From Urechidicola croceus (GTDB taxonomy: Bacteria > Bacteroidota > Bacteroidia > Flavobacteriales > Flavobacteriaceae), in the NCBI RefSeq assembly GCF_001761325.1, contig NZ_CP017478.1, positions 564,001-628,000 on the forward strand: a stretch of DNA of 64,000 nt. The letters are read 5' to 3'. Positions 48,043 through 57,428 of the stretch are shown here, piece after piece. The notes under the pieces were generated by a model. That model was not told the DNA's origin. It ran no database searches and was given only the letters and a program-made list of their open reading frames with translations. The translations under genes and the position numbers were made by a program. Positions within the stretch are counted from its first letter, which is position 1. Every line of letters begins with the position of its first letter.

Positions 48043-50412
48043 ATGAAAAATATAATATCCCTAATTGTACTTTTAAGTGCAATAAATTTTTATTCTCAAA
48101 TCAACAATCAATCACAACTTACAATAGATCAAATAATGAAAGGAGAATCTTTTATTGGTTATTCTCCTACAAATATTTTTTGGTCCGATGATAGTAAAAC
48201 TATTTATTTTCAATGGAATCCGAATGGTGAACCGATTCGTTCTTTATATAAGTACTCTTTAGATTCTAAAAATATTGATAAAGTTAATATAGATGAAGAG
48301 TTGCAGTTGACTCAAAGTTATGATTTTCATTTAAATAGAGATAAGACAAAAAAAGTATTTGTAAAAAATGGAGATGTATTTTTACATAATTATACTACAA
48401 ATAATACTATACAACTCATTAATACTTTTAATGAAAGAGAATCGAATGTGTCATTTTCTTCAAATGAGAACAGTATTATTTTTGAAAAATCGGATAACCT
48501 TTTTGAATTAAGTTTAATTAACGGAAAACTGAAACAATTAACAAACTTCCAATCAGGAAGTGAATCAATAATTAGCTCTGAAAGTGAGCAGTATCAATGG
48601 TTGAAAAATCAGCAGTTAGATTTGTTTGAAGTTTTAAGAGATAGAAAGATAAGACGTGAATTGAATAAGAATCATTCTGATGATTTGAAGCCTAAAACAC
48701 CAAAAACTATTTATTTAACTAGTAAGAGTATTTCTAATTTAAACATTAACACCGAAAATTATATAACTTATAAATTATCAGAAACATTTTTAAATAAATC
48801 TACTATAACTCCACATTTTGTTACAGAATCTGGTTATACCGAAGATCAAATTACTCGACCAAAAGTTGGAGAGCAACAAACTAAACATGAATTGTGGGTA
48901 TATGATATAAAGTCAGACTCAACATTTCAAGTAGATATTTCTAGTTTAAGAGGAATTTATAAAAAACCACTTTATCTAAAGGATTATGATAAGAATTTTG
49001 ACCCAAATTATGATGAAGTAAAAGAAGTCGATTTTGTTAAAGTTTTGAATTCACCAAAAAATCAGGCTACTGTTTATGAAATTCGTTCAAATGATAATAA
49101 AGATAGATGGTTTGCTTATGTTGATTTTCTTACAGGAAAATTAGTTGAAATTAACCATCAGCATGATGAGGCTTGGATTGGTGGTCCTGGTATACCTTGG
49201 TGGAATGGAGTAGGTGATTTTGGTTGGTTAGATGATGAACATATTTGGTATCATTCTGAAAAAACAGGTTTTTCACATATATACAAAACAAATATTTATA
49301 GTGGTATAGAGAAGCCGTTAACTTCAGGCAACTGGGAAGTACATAATGTCATTTTGGCGAAAGATCGAAATTCTATGTATATCACTACCAATCAAGATAA
49401 TGCTGGTGAACGTCAATTGTATAAATTGAATTTAAAGACTTTAAAATCTGAAAAAATAACAAGTAAAGTTGGAAATAGCGAAGTTTTAATTTCTCCAAAC
49501 GAAGCATATTTTGCAATTCGCCAATCATTTAGCAATAAGCCATGGGAGTTATTCTTACTTAAGAATAAAAAGGGGAGTAAAGAAACTCAAATTACTCATT
49601 CAACAAGTAATGAATTTGAAAACTATACTTGGAAAGTTCCCAAGAATATTACATTTAAGGCTCAAGATGGAATAGATGTTTCTGCAAGATTGTATACTCC
49701 TGAAAATGGTACTGTTGGAAAACCTGCTGTTATTTTTGTTCATGGTGCTGGGTACTTACAAAATGCACATAGATGGTGGAGTGGCTATTATAGGGAATAT
49801 ATGTTTCATAATTATTTAGTAGATAATGGATATGTAGTTTTAGATATTGATTATAGAGCGAGTAAAGGTTATGGACGTGATTTTAGAACTGGAATTTACC
49901 GTCATATGGGAGGAAAAGATTTATCTGATCAAGTAGACGGTGTAAAATATTTAATTGAAGAATTAGGTATTGATAAGGATAATGTTGGTATTTATGGTGG
50001 TTCATATGGAGGATTTATCACCATGATGGCATTATTTAATGAATCTGAAACTTTTAAAAGTGGAGCAGCCATACGTTCAGTTACTGATTGGGCACATTAT
50101 AACCATGCTTATGCATCAAATATTTTGAATACTCCTGTAATGGATTCTCTTGCCTTTCAAAGAAGCTCACCAATAAATTTTGCTGATGGACTAAACGGTA
50201 ATTTATTGATATTACATGGAATGATAGATGACAATGTACATTTTCAAGATGTAGTTCGGTTGACACAAAAGTTGATAGAGTTAAAGAAAGATAATTGGGA
50301 AATGGCATTATACCCAGTCGAACGTCATGGTTTTATTGAACCTAGTTCTTGGGCAGATGAGTATAAAAGAATTTATAAATTATTTGAATCAACTTTAAAA
50401 AGCAAAAACTAG
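48043..50412 (+). CDS. S9-family (DPP IV-like) prolyl oligopeptidase
   Basis: A 789-residue exported serine peptidase. Signal peptide 1-18 (NFYSQ), then an eight-bladed propeller-like N-terminal part (about 30-520) with PWWNGVGDFGWLDDEHIWY. The alpha/beta hydrolase domain carries GIYGGSYGGFITMM (S654), HGMIDDNVHFQD (D729) and VERHGF (H762), a complete catalytic triad. DPP IV-type enzymes release Xaa-Pro dipeptides from peptides in the periplasm. It lies 9 bp after the MscS gene. Confidence 0.93.
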   Translation: MKNIISLIVLLSAINFYSQINNQSQLTIDQIMKGESFIGYSPTNIFWSDDSKTIYFQWNPNGEPIRSLYKYSLDSKNIDKVNIDEELQLTQSYDFHLNRDKTKKVFVKNGDVFLHNYTTNNTIQLINTFNERESNVSFSSNENSIIFEKSDNLFELSLINGKLKQLTNFQSGSESIISSESEQYQWLKNQQLDLFEVLRDRKIRRELNKNHSDDLKPKTPKTIYLTSKSISNLNINTENYITYKLSETFLNKSTITPHFVTESGYTEDQITRPKVGEQQTKHELWVYDIKSDSTFQVDISSLRGIYKKPLYLKDYDKNFDPNYDEVKEVDFVKVLNSPKNQATVYEIRSNDNKDRWFAYVDFLTGKLVEINHQHDEAWIGGPGIPWWNGVGDFGWLDDEHIWYHSEKTGFSHIYKTNIYSGIEKPLTSGNWEVHNVILAKDRNSMYITTNQDNAGERQLYKLNLKTLKSEKITSKVGNSEVLISPNEAYFAIRQSFSNKPWELFLLKNKKGSKETQITHSTSNEFENYTWKVPKNITFKAQDGIDVSARLYTPENGTVGKPAVIFVHGAGYLQNAHRWWSGYYREYMFHNYLVDNGYVVLDIDYRASKGYGRDFRTGIYRHMGGKDLSDQVDGVKYLIEELGIDKDNVGIYGGSYGGFITMMALFNESETFKSGAAIRSVTDWAHYNHAYASNILNTPVMDSLAFQRSSPINFADGLNGNLLILHGMIDDNVHFQDVVRLTQKLIELKKDNWEMALYPVERHGFIEPSSWADEYKRIYKLFESTLKSKN

Positions 50413-50414
50413 TT

Positions 50415-51113
50415 TTAATATTGATAGATTAATGGTTCATCCCATTCATCTAAATGTAAGATTAATTCATTTCCTTCAACTTTTAATTGAGAAATATCAA
50501 AAGTGACATCGACATTAAAAAAGGCTAAACACTCATCTTGATTGTCTAGTGTAAATTTAATACGTCGTTGTGGTGGATATGACTCCAGTACATCTTCAGA
50601 ACCAATTAATTCAAATTGCCATGTATCACTATCGCAACCAGAAGAACTGAACGAAATATGTAGACAGTTGTTGATTATTTCGGCACTGTTAATAGTATAA
50701 GTACTTATATTTTCAGGGTTGTTTATTTTTTCATTATCAATAACAACTTCAGTTTGACAACTTTCTGTTGAATCAGCAATCTTTGAAAATATTTCTAATA
50801 ATTCATATTTTAAACTAGAACCATCTGCAGGAGGATTAGAAATTGGAATTACTTTTACTGACAAATCATAAATAAATCCAGGCTCATAATTAAACCCTTG
50901 TATACTGTTTTCAAAATAGAATAAATCCCAATTATCACTACCTATACTATCATTGATTTGAACCAATAAACAAGAAGAGTTTTCAGAAACACCTGTACAA
51001 TAAGCAGTAGTTGAATTTACACGCATATTAATTGTGTCAAAATCTTCTTTTTGATTACAAGAAACAATAGTAGTAAATGCGAATATTAATATCAAGAAGT
51101 TGATTATCTTCAT
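50415..51113 (-). CDS. DUF4377-domain lipoprotein
   Basis: A 232-residue lipoprotein with a lipobox TTIVSCN (Cys19). The N-terminal half fits DUF4377: AYCTGVSENSSCLLVQIND, IQGFNYEPGFIYDLSVKV, then NPPADGSSLKYELLEIFSK. The C-terminal half (from about 130; NCLHISFSSSGCDSDTWQFE) is a second beta-rich unit. No function is known for this group. The stop codons of this gene and the peptidase are 2 bp apart on opposite strands. Confidence 0.8.
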   Translation of the reverse strand: MKIINFLILIFAFTTIVSCNQKEDFDTINMRVNSTTAYCTGVSENSSCLLVQINDSIGSDNWDLFYFENSIQGFNYEPGFIYDLSVKVIPISNPPADGSSLKYELLEIFSKIADSTESCQTEVVIDNEKINNPENISTYTINSAEIINNCLHISFSSSGCDSDTWQFELIGSEDVLESYPPQRRIKFTLDNQDECLAFFNVDVTFDISQLKVEGNELILHLDEWDEPLIYQY

Positions 51114-51178
51114 TACAATTTACTTTTAAATAAGATGACAAACTTGTAAAATGGTTGCTTTTTATTTTAATAAATCAA

Positions 51179-52255
51179 TTAATACTGTTTGTTTTTTGCT
51201 TTTAATTCATTTCTAACCATAGTCCCAGAAGTTGTAATTTCTGAAGCAGTCCAACCACCAGTTGCACTTGCGTCAGGTTTTAATGCAGCAGCAAGTTCTT
51301 CTTTATCTGCAATTGACCAGTTACACCAAGATATTTTATGTTGATCAAGAAAGTTCCACCACATTTCTGATTCAGCAGCATCAATTTCTTCATCACCTGA
51401 GGCTTGAGTTGTACCAAATTCTGTAACAAACAATGGAATATCATTATTTAATGCTAAAGTAGCAATATCTCTCAATTCTTGTTTATGCGTAGCTGCATAA
51501 TAGTGTAAAGTATAGGCAACATTTGGGTCATCTATTTTTAATCCAATAACTTCATTAACGTTTTGAGACCAGTTTCTTGTTCCGCAAATAACTAAATTGT
51601 CTGGATCATGATTTCTTATTTCAGTAATGACAGCTTCATGATAAGGTTTTAATACACTGAACCAAGGCACATCTAATGGTTCATTGTAAGGTTCGTAAAT
51701 AACATTTGGATAATCTCCATATAGTTCGGCCATTTCAGAGAAAAAAGCCTTAGATTCTGTTAAATGATTTTCCGCTTCGTGATCATGCCAATCTATAATA
51801 ACGTAAATTCCTTCTTCAATTGCGGCATCAACTACAGCCATAACCTTGGCTTTTTCTGCTTCAGGATTTGTTAAGTAGCCTTCGTGGTCAATTGCCATAG
51901 CGGCTCTTACAACAGTACATTGCCAATCATCTTTTAACCATTTTATAGTTTCTTGGTTGTAATATTTACCAATCCATTGACTCCAAAATAGAGACATTCC
52001 TCTTAACTGAATTGGGTTACCATGTTGATCAACAATTTTATTTCCAACAACACTTAATTGCCCATACTCTTCAACTACTGAAGTATATGTTTGTTCTTCT
52101 TCGTTTTCTTCTTCTGGTGTATCAATTGGTTCTTCGTTTTCAATCGGATTTTCATTAATTGGTTGTTCTGTATCATTAGAACTTTCACAAGAAATAAAGA
52201 ATAGACTCAGACTTAAAATTAATAAGTTCCTTTTAAAAATGGTGTAGATATGCAT
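51179..52255 (-). CDS. GH5 endoglucanase-like lipoprotein
   Basis: A 358-residue surface or periplasmic lipoprotein (LSLFFISCESS, Cys23). A tether of about 35 Glu/Pro/Asn-rich residues follows, then a GH5 catalytic domain close to subfamily 2 cellulases: LSVVGNKIVDQHGNPIQLRG, MSLFWSQW, YVIIDWHDHEAEN, E192 in YEPYNEPLD (acid/base), TLHYYAATHK and E279 in LFVTEFGTTQ (nucleophile). It probably cuts beta-1,4-glucan. It is the second GH5 protein in the window; the first is T9SS-secreted. No transporter genes of a polysaccharide locus are adjacent. Confidence 0.9.
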   Translation of the reverse strand: MHIYTIFKRNLLILSLSLFFISCESSNDTEQPINENPIENEEPIDTPEEENEEEQTYTSVVEEYGQLSVVGNKIVDQHGNPIQLRGMSLFWSQWIGKYYNQETIKWLKDDWQCTVVRAAMAIDHEGYLTNPEAEKAKVMAVVDAAIEEGIYVIIDWHDHEAENHLTESKAFFSEMAELYGDYPNVIYEPYNEPLDVPWFSVLKPYHEAVITEIRNHDPDNLVICGTRNWSQNVNEVIGLKIDDPNVAYTLHYYAATHKQELRDIATLALNNDIPLFVTEFGTTQASGDEEIDAAESEMWWNFLDQHKISWCNWSIADKEELAAALKPDASATGGWTASEITTSGTMVRNELKAKNKQY

Positions 52256-52314
52256 AGTTATATTGTTATTTGTCTTGTTAATAATGTAAAATTACTATAA
52301 AATAATCTGTTTTT

Positions 52315-53451
52315 TTAATTCATTTTCTCAAAAAACGATAATTCATAATCCGAAAGTAACGTTGGGTGTGCAATTTTAATTAAATCTTTCAATACTAAAT
52401 CTGGTCGAGTAGGAGCAAGTTCGTAATAAATAACTCCACCAGTAGAGCCTTTTTTATTTGAAAAAATATAAATGGTATTATTGTTAAATGCATCAAATTG
52501 TGTATACAATTTACTTGCTTGAATCATTTCTTTTTTAGTAGAGAAATAGCCAGGAGCAATCCAAAGATCTGCATGTTGTGCCTTCTCTAAAACACTTTCG
52601 AAATTTAAATAAAGACTACCTTTTCCTTTAGTATCTTTCCATAAAAAATCAGTATTGGCATCTTGAAGTAATCTTGCAACAAAACTTTCTCCACTAGGCA
52701 AATTCCATACATCTTTAAACATAATTCCAGATAAAACGGTAGGTTTAATAGTAGAGTTAGTAGCTATTTCTTTTGCCTCTAAGTAATTTTTTTCAATAGA
52801 TTTAAAAATAGAATCGGCCATTTTTTCTTTATTAAATAAAATTCCAAAAAATTTAATCCATTCGGCTCTGCCTAAAGGAGATTCTTCAAGCCAATCACCA
52901 TTGTAAATAACAGGTATATTGGCTCTTTCAATTGTGGAGAAAGAGGAATTAGCCCCATTTATAGAAAAGCCAATTACTGCATCAGGATTTAGGTCAATAA
53001 GAATTTCAGTATTCAAATTGGCATCCATACCTAATTCTTGAACTTTTCCTGTATCAATTAAATTTCTTGTTTTTTTAGATGAAACATACTCCATATTAGG
53101 AAAACCAACTAGTGATTTTTCAACTTCCAAAAGTTCTAACATTGGAATATGTGTTGTGCTTGTAACTACAATTCTTTCAATAGGAGTTTTAATAATTTTT
53201 GAACCAATTGGTATTTTTGATGCATCATCATTTACACCAACCAAATAATATTCATAAAATATAGTTGATTCAGGGTATGGTGACTTTATTGTTAATTTAT
53301 TAATATTTTTAACTAACTCTATATCAAATCCTTTAGCGTGCTTAATTGAAGTTTTTGTTTTAGTAATAGAATTATTACTCATGCTATCATTTTTACACGA
53401 TTGCATTAGAATAAAGAGGCTAAATAAAGTAATAATCCTATATATTTTCAT
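52315..53451 (-). CDS. BtuF-like ABC-transporter substrate-binding lipoprotein
   Basis: A 378-residue periplasmic binding protein of the iron-siderophore/B12 type (class III). Lipobox FILMQSCKND (Cys19). Two lobes joined by a helix: RIVVTSTTHIPMLELLEVEK, LIDLNPDAVIGFSINGAN, IPVIYNGDWLEESPLGRAEW, and a closing ELAPTRPDLVLKDLIKIAHP. Position beside a cobalamin-riboswitch receptor gene suggests it binds cobalamin. It shares one base with the guaC stop, so translation is coupled. The permease and ATPase genes are not in the window. Confidence 0.82.
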   Translation of the reverse strand: MKIYRIITLFSLFILMQSCKNDSMSNNSITKTKTSIKHAKGFDIELVKNINKLTIKSPYPESTIFYEYYLVGVNDDASKIPIGSKIIKTPIERIVVTSTTHIPMLELLEVEKSLVGFPNMEYVSSKKTRNLIDTGKVQELGMDANLNTEILIDLNPDAVIGFSINGANSSFSTIERANIPVIYNGDWLEESPLGRAEWIKFFGILFNKEKMADSIFKSIEKNYLEAKEIATNSTIKPTVLSGIMFKDVWNLPSGESFVARLLQDANTDFLWKDTKGKGSLYLNFESVLEKAQHADLWIAPGYFSTKKEMIQASKLYTQFDAFNNNTIYIFSNKKGSTGGVIYYELAPTRPDLVLKDLIKIAHPTLLSDYELSFFEKMN

Positions 53452-54488
53452 TAAGAAAATATTTCATTATGCTGTTCTTGAACTCTTATAAAGGTAGTTC
53501 GTTTTGTTAATTCTTTTAAGCGACTAGCACCAACATATGTACATGTAGATCTAACACCGCCAAGAATATCTAATACGGTTGAGTTTACATCACCACGATA
53601 AGGTATTTCTACCGTTTTACCTTCTGAAGCTCTATACTCAGCAACACCACCAACGTGTTTGTTCATTGCTGTTTCTGAACTCATTCCATAAAATGCTTTA
53701 TATTTTTCGCCATTTTTTTCTATCAAAGTTCCTCCACTTTGAGCATGTCCAGCAAACATACCTCCAAGCATTACAAAATCAGCACCACCTCCAAAGGCTT
53801 TGGCAACGTCACCAGGTATTTTACATCCACCATCTGAAATAATTTGGCCACCAAGACCATGTGCAGCATCTGCACATTCAATTATAGCAGACAATTGAGG
53901 ATATCCAACTCCCGTTTTAACACGAGTAGTACAAACTGACCCAGGGCCAATACCAACTTTTATTATGTCAGCACCAGCCAACAACAGTTCTTCAACCATT
54001 TCTCCTGTTACAACATTTCCTGCAAGTATTACTTTTTCAGGATGTTTTTCCCTCATTCTTTTAACAAAATCAACAAAAAATTCGGAATAGCCATTGGCTA
54101 CATCAACACAAATAAATTTAAGTTTAGGAAAGGCCTTTAAAATTTTAGCTGTTTTTTCGGCATCAGAATCACTAGTTCCTGTGCTTACTGCAATATTGTA
54201 TTTTATTTTATCACTTGCATTGTTCATGAATTCTTTCCATTGTTTAAAATTATAATGCTTGTGAATAGCAGTTAAAATATTATGTTCGGCAAGTGCTCCA
54301 GCCATTTCAAATGTACCAACAGTATCCATATTTGCAGCTATAATTGGAACTCCATTCCAAGAACTTTTACTGTGTAAAAAGTTGAATTGTCTTTCTAAAT
54401 TTACTTGCGAACGTGATTTTAACGTAGATCGTTTAGGTCTAATCATTACATCTTTAAAACCTAGTTTTATGTCATTTTCTATCCTCAT
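53451..54488 (-). CDS. guaC: GMP reductase
   Basis: Reduces GMP to IMP and ammonia with NADPH in purine salvage. The 345-residue length is standard. [20 protein letters not shown] is the family N terminus and gives the ATG at 54488; a TTG three codons upstream is less likely. [31 protein letters not shown], the catalytic-Cys loop [20 protein letters not shown] and [21 protein letters not shown] are present. It is a close relative of IMP dehydrogenase but lacks CBS domains. The BtuF-like gene follows directly. Confidence 0.95.
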   Translation of the reverse strand: MRIENDIKLGFKDVMIRPKRSTLKSRSQVNLERQFNFLHSKSSWNGVPIIAANMDTVGTFEMAGALAEHNILTAIHKHYNFKQWKEFMNNASDKIKYNIAVSTGTSDSDAEKTAKILKAFPKLKFICVDVANGYSEFFVDFVKRMREKHPEKVILAGNVVTGEMVEELLLAGADIIKVGIGPGSVCTTRVKTGVGYPQLSAIIECADAAHGLGGQIISDGGCKIPGDVAKAFGGGADFVMLGGMFAGHAQSGGTLIEKNGEKYKAFYGMSSETAMNKHVGGVAEYRASEGKTVEIPYRGDVNSTVLDILGGVRSTCTYVGASRLKELTKRTTFIRVQEQHNEIFS

Positions 54489-54563
54489 TTTTTTCAAAAA
54501 TTTTATGCTCCGAATATATTAAATATTATTGTCTTTTATTTAGATATTAGTATTTAATATTAA

Positions 54564-54571
54564 TACATTTG
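54564..54571 (+). promoter_or_regulatory. -7 promoter box upstream of the cobalamin riboswitch
   Basis: TACATTTG is an exact TAnnTTTG match ending about 20-30 bases before the riboswitch aptamer, where transcription of the leader should begin. Confidence 0.55.
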
Positions 54572-54589
54572 TCGCGATTATGGTTTTCA

Positions 54590-54770
54590 AATCTATACCA
54601 ATAGAGATGAAATTAAAAGGGAATTCGGTGTAAATCCGCAACTGTTCCCGCAACTGTAAGTTTAGTCACTCATAAAGTGATGTTTACTGCTGAAACTTTA
54701 AAACCACTGTCTTAATTTAAATGATGGGAAGGTAAGTAGTAAAACACAAGTCAGGAGACCTGCCAAAATC
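54590..54770 (+). promoter_or_regulatory. Cobalamin riboswitch
   Basis: A clear adenosyl/methylcobalamin aptamer: GGGAATTCGGTGTAAATCCG, then CTGTTCCCGCAACTGTAAG, a variable arm (CACTCATAAAGTG), CCACTGTC, GATGGGAAGG and the diagnostic B12 box AGTCAGGAGACCTGCC at 54749-54764. It sits 100-280 bases upstream of the BtuB-like receptor and should lower its expression when cobalamin is plentiful. A hairpin CAAAC/GTTTG (54778-54801) after the aptamer is a candidate expression platform. Confidence 0.97.
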
Positions 54771-54868
54771 ATAGTAACAAACTTTCGGGAGAAAAGGTTT
54801 GGTTATAGAATATCTATTCCCAATTTTCACCTGATTTAGTATTTTATTAATTTATTAAATCATTTATT

Positions 54869-56812
54869 ATGAAAAAAAACACTTTTAAATTGAGTGTATT
54901 ATCGCTGTTTTTGACTGCTAATTTGGTCACAGCACAAGAAAAACAAGAGTTAGAAGTAGAACAGTTAGATGAAGTTGTATTATCTGACACAAAATTTGAA
55001 CTGAAAAAGGAAAATTCAGGAAAAATTATTTACAAAATCACCAAAAAAGATATTGATAATAATCCTGGTAAGACAGTAGTTGATTTACTAAACAATGTTG
55101 CTGGTGTAGAAATTAATGGAAATAACAATGCCAAAGGAAGTACTTTAGGTCTCTATTTTAGAGGTGGAAGAAGTCGTCAAGTTGCAGTTATGATTGATGG
55201 AGTTTTAGTGAGTGATCCTACTGGAATTGCATCAACATTTGATTTAAATTTAATTGATATCAATCAAATTGAGTCAATCGAAATTTTAAAAGGTTCTTCG
55301 AGTACTCTATATGGTTCAGGTGCTTCAACTGGTGTTATTAATATTAAACTAAAAAAATCTTCTAAAGCACCAATTGCATTTAATTATAGTGCAAGTGCAG
55401 GAACTAACAGTACACAAAATAATCGTAATAGTAATTTTGAAGATTTAAATCAAAGTGTTGGTTTAAGAGGAACAGTTGATAAATTTAATTATTTGGCAAA
55501 CTATAGTGTTTCAAAATCTGATGGAATTTCGGCAGCAAGTGATAAAAATTCGCAAACACCTTTTGAAACTGATGCATTTTTAAGTAACAATGGTTTGTTA
55601 AAATTAGGATATCAATTTAATGATAAGTTCTCTTTAGAATTTTTTGGGAACTACAGTCAATACGACTATGATTATGATAATGATATTTATTCAGATTCTG
55701 AAGTAAACAATGGTAACCAAGAGCAATTCCAATACGGTATAAAATCTAATTTTAAGTACAATAATGGGGAATTGGTAGCGTCGTTTTCATTGAGTGATTT
55801 AGAGCGTGGATTTGATACTTATAGTAGTTGGACAAATTCTATCGATTCTTATTTATATGAAGGGAAAAGTACATTTGCTGAAATTGTAAATAAATATAAT
55901 TTTAATGAAGAGATTCATTTAATTACTGGACTTAACTATCAAGATTTTGATAATCAAACAACGACACCTTTCGGGAATATTGAACGAGATTTAGCCAATT
56001 TTAATACCTTTGATCCTTATGCAAGTATTATATATACAGGGAAAAATGGGGTTAATTTAAATGTTGGAGCAAGATTGAATAACCATAGCGAATATGGCAG
56101 TCATTTTGTTTATAATCTAAATCCTTCTTACAATTTGATTAATAATAACAATACTAAATTGAAAGTATTAGGATCATACTCTACTGCTTTTATTGCACCA
56201 AGTACATATCAATTATTTTCTGCTTATGGAAATTTAGATTTAAAACCAGAAGAAAATAAAACTATTGAGTTTGGTTTTGATAGTTCATTCAATAAATGGC
56301 TCGAAGCGAGTTCTGTATTTTTTTATAGAGAAGAAGAAAGTAAAATTGTTTTTGTAACCGATCCAGTTACTTTTGAAAGTGCCTATGGAAATGAATTACT
56401 CACTCAAAACGCTAAAGGTGTTGAAACTACTTTAAGATTAAAACCATTAGAGAAATTAAGGTTCAATTTATCTCATACTTACACAAACAAAAGTGCCGAT
56501 TTAGATTACATACCGAAGAATAAATTTATAGCAAACATTACTGTAACACCATTTAAAAATACTTTTATTGGAGTTAACTATAAAAGTGTAGGTGATAGAA
56601 CTGCAACATATTACGACCCAGCAACTTTTACCCAAGTTGAAACAATTATGGAGTCATATAGTTTGGTAGACTTTTCAGCGAGCCATATGTTAATAGAGCA
56701 TTTGACAGTTTTCGCATCTTTAACCAATGCTTTTAATGAAAATTATGAAGATATTTATGGTTATTCAACCAAAGGAAGAAATTTTAAACTAGGATTAAGG
56801 TTTAACTTTTAG
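54869..56812 (+). CDS. btuB: BtuB-like TonB-dependent cobalamin receptor
   Basis: A 647-residue outer-membrane receptor: signal peptide 1-22 (VTAQ), TonB box region DEVVLSDTKFELK, and plug with VDLLNNVAGVEINGNNN, LYFRGGRSRQVAVMIDGV and SIEILKGSSSTLYGSGAS. The barrel ends in YSTKGRNFKLGLRFNF. Size and the upstream cobalamin riboswitch support B12 or corrinoid uptake; without the riboswitch only the receptor family could be named. A bidirectional terminator follows. Confidence 0.92.
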   Translation: MKKNTFKLSVLSLFLTANLVTAQEKQELEVEQLDEVVLSDTKFELKKENSGKIIYKITKKDIDNNPGKTVVDLLNNVAGVEINGNNNAKGSTLGLYFRGGRSRQVAVMIDGVLVSDPTGIASTFDLNLIDINQIESIEILKGSSSTLYGSGASTGVINIKLKKSSKAPIAFNYSASAGTNSTQNNRNSNFEDLNQSVGLRGTVDKFNYLANYSVSKSDGISAASDKNSQTPFETDAFLSNNGLLKLGYQFNDKFSLEFFGNYSQYDYDYDNDIYSDSEVNNGNQEQFQYGIKSNFKYNNGELVASFSLSDLERGFDTYSSWTNSIDSYLYEGKSTFAEIVNKYNFNEEIHLITGLNYQDFDNQTTTPFGNIERDLANFNTFDPYASIIYTGKNGVNLNVGARLNNHSEYGSHFVYNLNPSYNLINNNNTKLKVLGSYSTAFIAPSTYQLFSAYGNLDLKPEENKTIEFGFDSSFNKWLEASSVFFYREEESKIVFVTDPVTFESAYGNELLTQNAKGVETTLRLKPLEKLRFNLSHTYTNKSADLDYIPKNKFIANITVTPFKNTFIGVNYKSVGDRTATYYDPATFTQVETIMESYSLVDFSASHMLIEHLTVFASLTNAFNENYEDIYGYSTKGRNFKLGLRFNF

Positions 56813-56815
56813 TTA

Positions 56816-56853
56816 AAAAAAAGAGTCAGGTAAAACTACCTGACTCTTTTTTT
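56816..56853 (+). terminator. Bidirectional terminator between btuB and the downstream convergent gene
   Basis: AAAAAGAGTCAGGTA, loop AAAC, TACCTGACTCTTTTT: a 15-bp stem flanked by A-run and T-run, between two convergent genes, so it can act for both. Confidence 0.92.
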
Positions 56854-57372
56854 TTAAAATAATTGTCCAACTTCTTCTTTGATAAAACTTAATGCAGTAT
56901 TTGACGGAGGAGCACTTTTAACCATTCGGTTTAGAATGGCTTCTCTCAAATTTTGAGCGGTTTTTACATCAATATTTTCTGCAGTTTTTTTAATAATATG
57001 TGTTGTTGCATTTTTTGAAGTAACGATTACACTCCAACATTCTTCTGTAATATATATTTGTTGTGCTAAATTATGCTCAAACTCCTGTTCGATACTTTGT
57101 ATTAATTTTTGAACATATAAATCTTTATCATCACTAGTTGGAGTAACTCTAACCAATAACTTTGAAGGATTTATACGTTCCATAAAAAGTGTCATTCTTT
57201 CATAGGCTTGTAATCGAAGTGGTAATGCGGCTTTTTGATTTTCTTTTAACAATCTATAATTTCTAGTATTTTCTTCACTTTTAGTATGTCCAAGGAAAAA
57301 ATAGTAAGCGATTAAACCAGTAATAAGAGACGGAATTGAGTAACTAAGAATTTCTAAAATTTTATCTGCCAT
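56854..57372 (-). CDS. Small membrane-anchored hypothetical protein
   Basis: A 172-residue protein with one transmembrane helix near the N terminus (about 10-28, YSIPSLITGLIAYYFFLGH) and a soluble helical domain starting ALPLRLQAYERMTLFMERI. I do not recognise a characterised family, but the run of ordered conserved-looking segments (ITEECWSVIVTSKNATTHII, NLREAILNRMV) suggests a real domain, and similar proteins are frequent in Flavobacteriia. Function unknown. It lies 56 bp downstream of the patatin-like gene on the same strand. Confidence 0.7.
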   Translation of the reverse strand: MADKILEILSYSIPSLITGLIAYYFFLGHTKSEENTRNYRLLKENQKAALPLRLQAYERMTLFMERINPSKLLVRVTPTSDDKDLYVQKLIQSIEQEFEHNLAQQIYITEECWSVIVTSKNATTHIIKKTAENIDVKTAQNLREAILNRMVKSAPPSNTALSFIKEEVGQLF

Positions 57373-57428
57373 TTATTTATATTTTTATGTAAAAAAACAA
57401 ATATAGATTAGTTTTAGAAAATTAAAAG

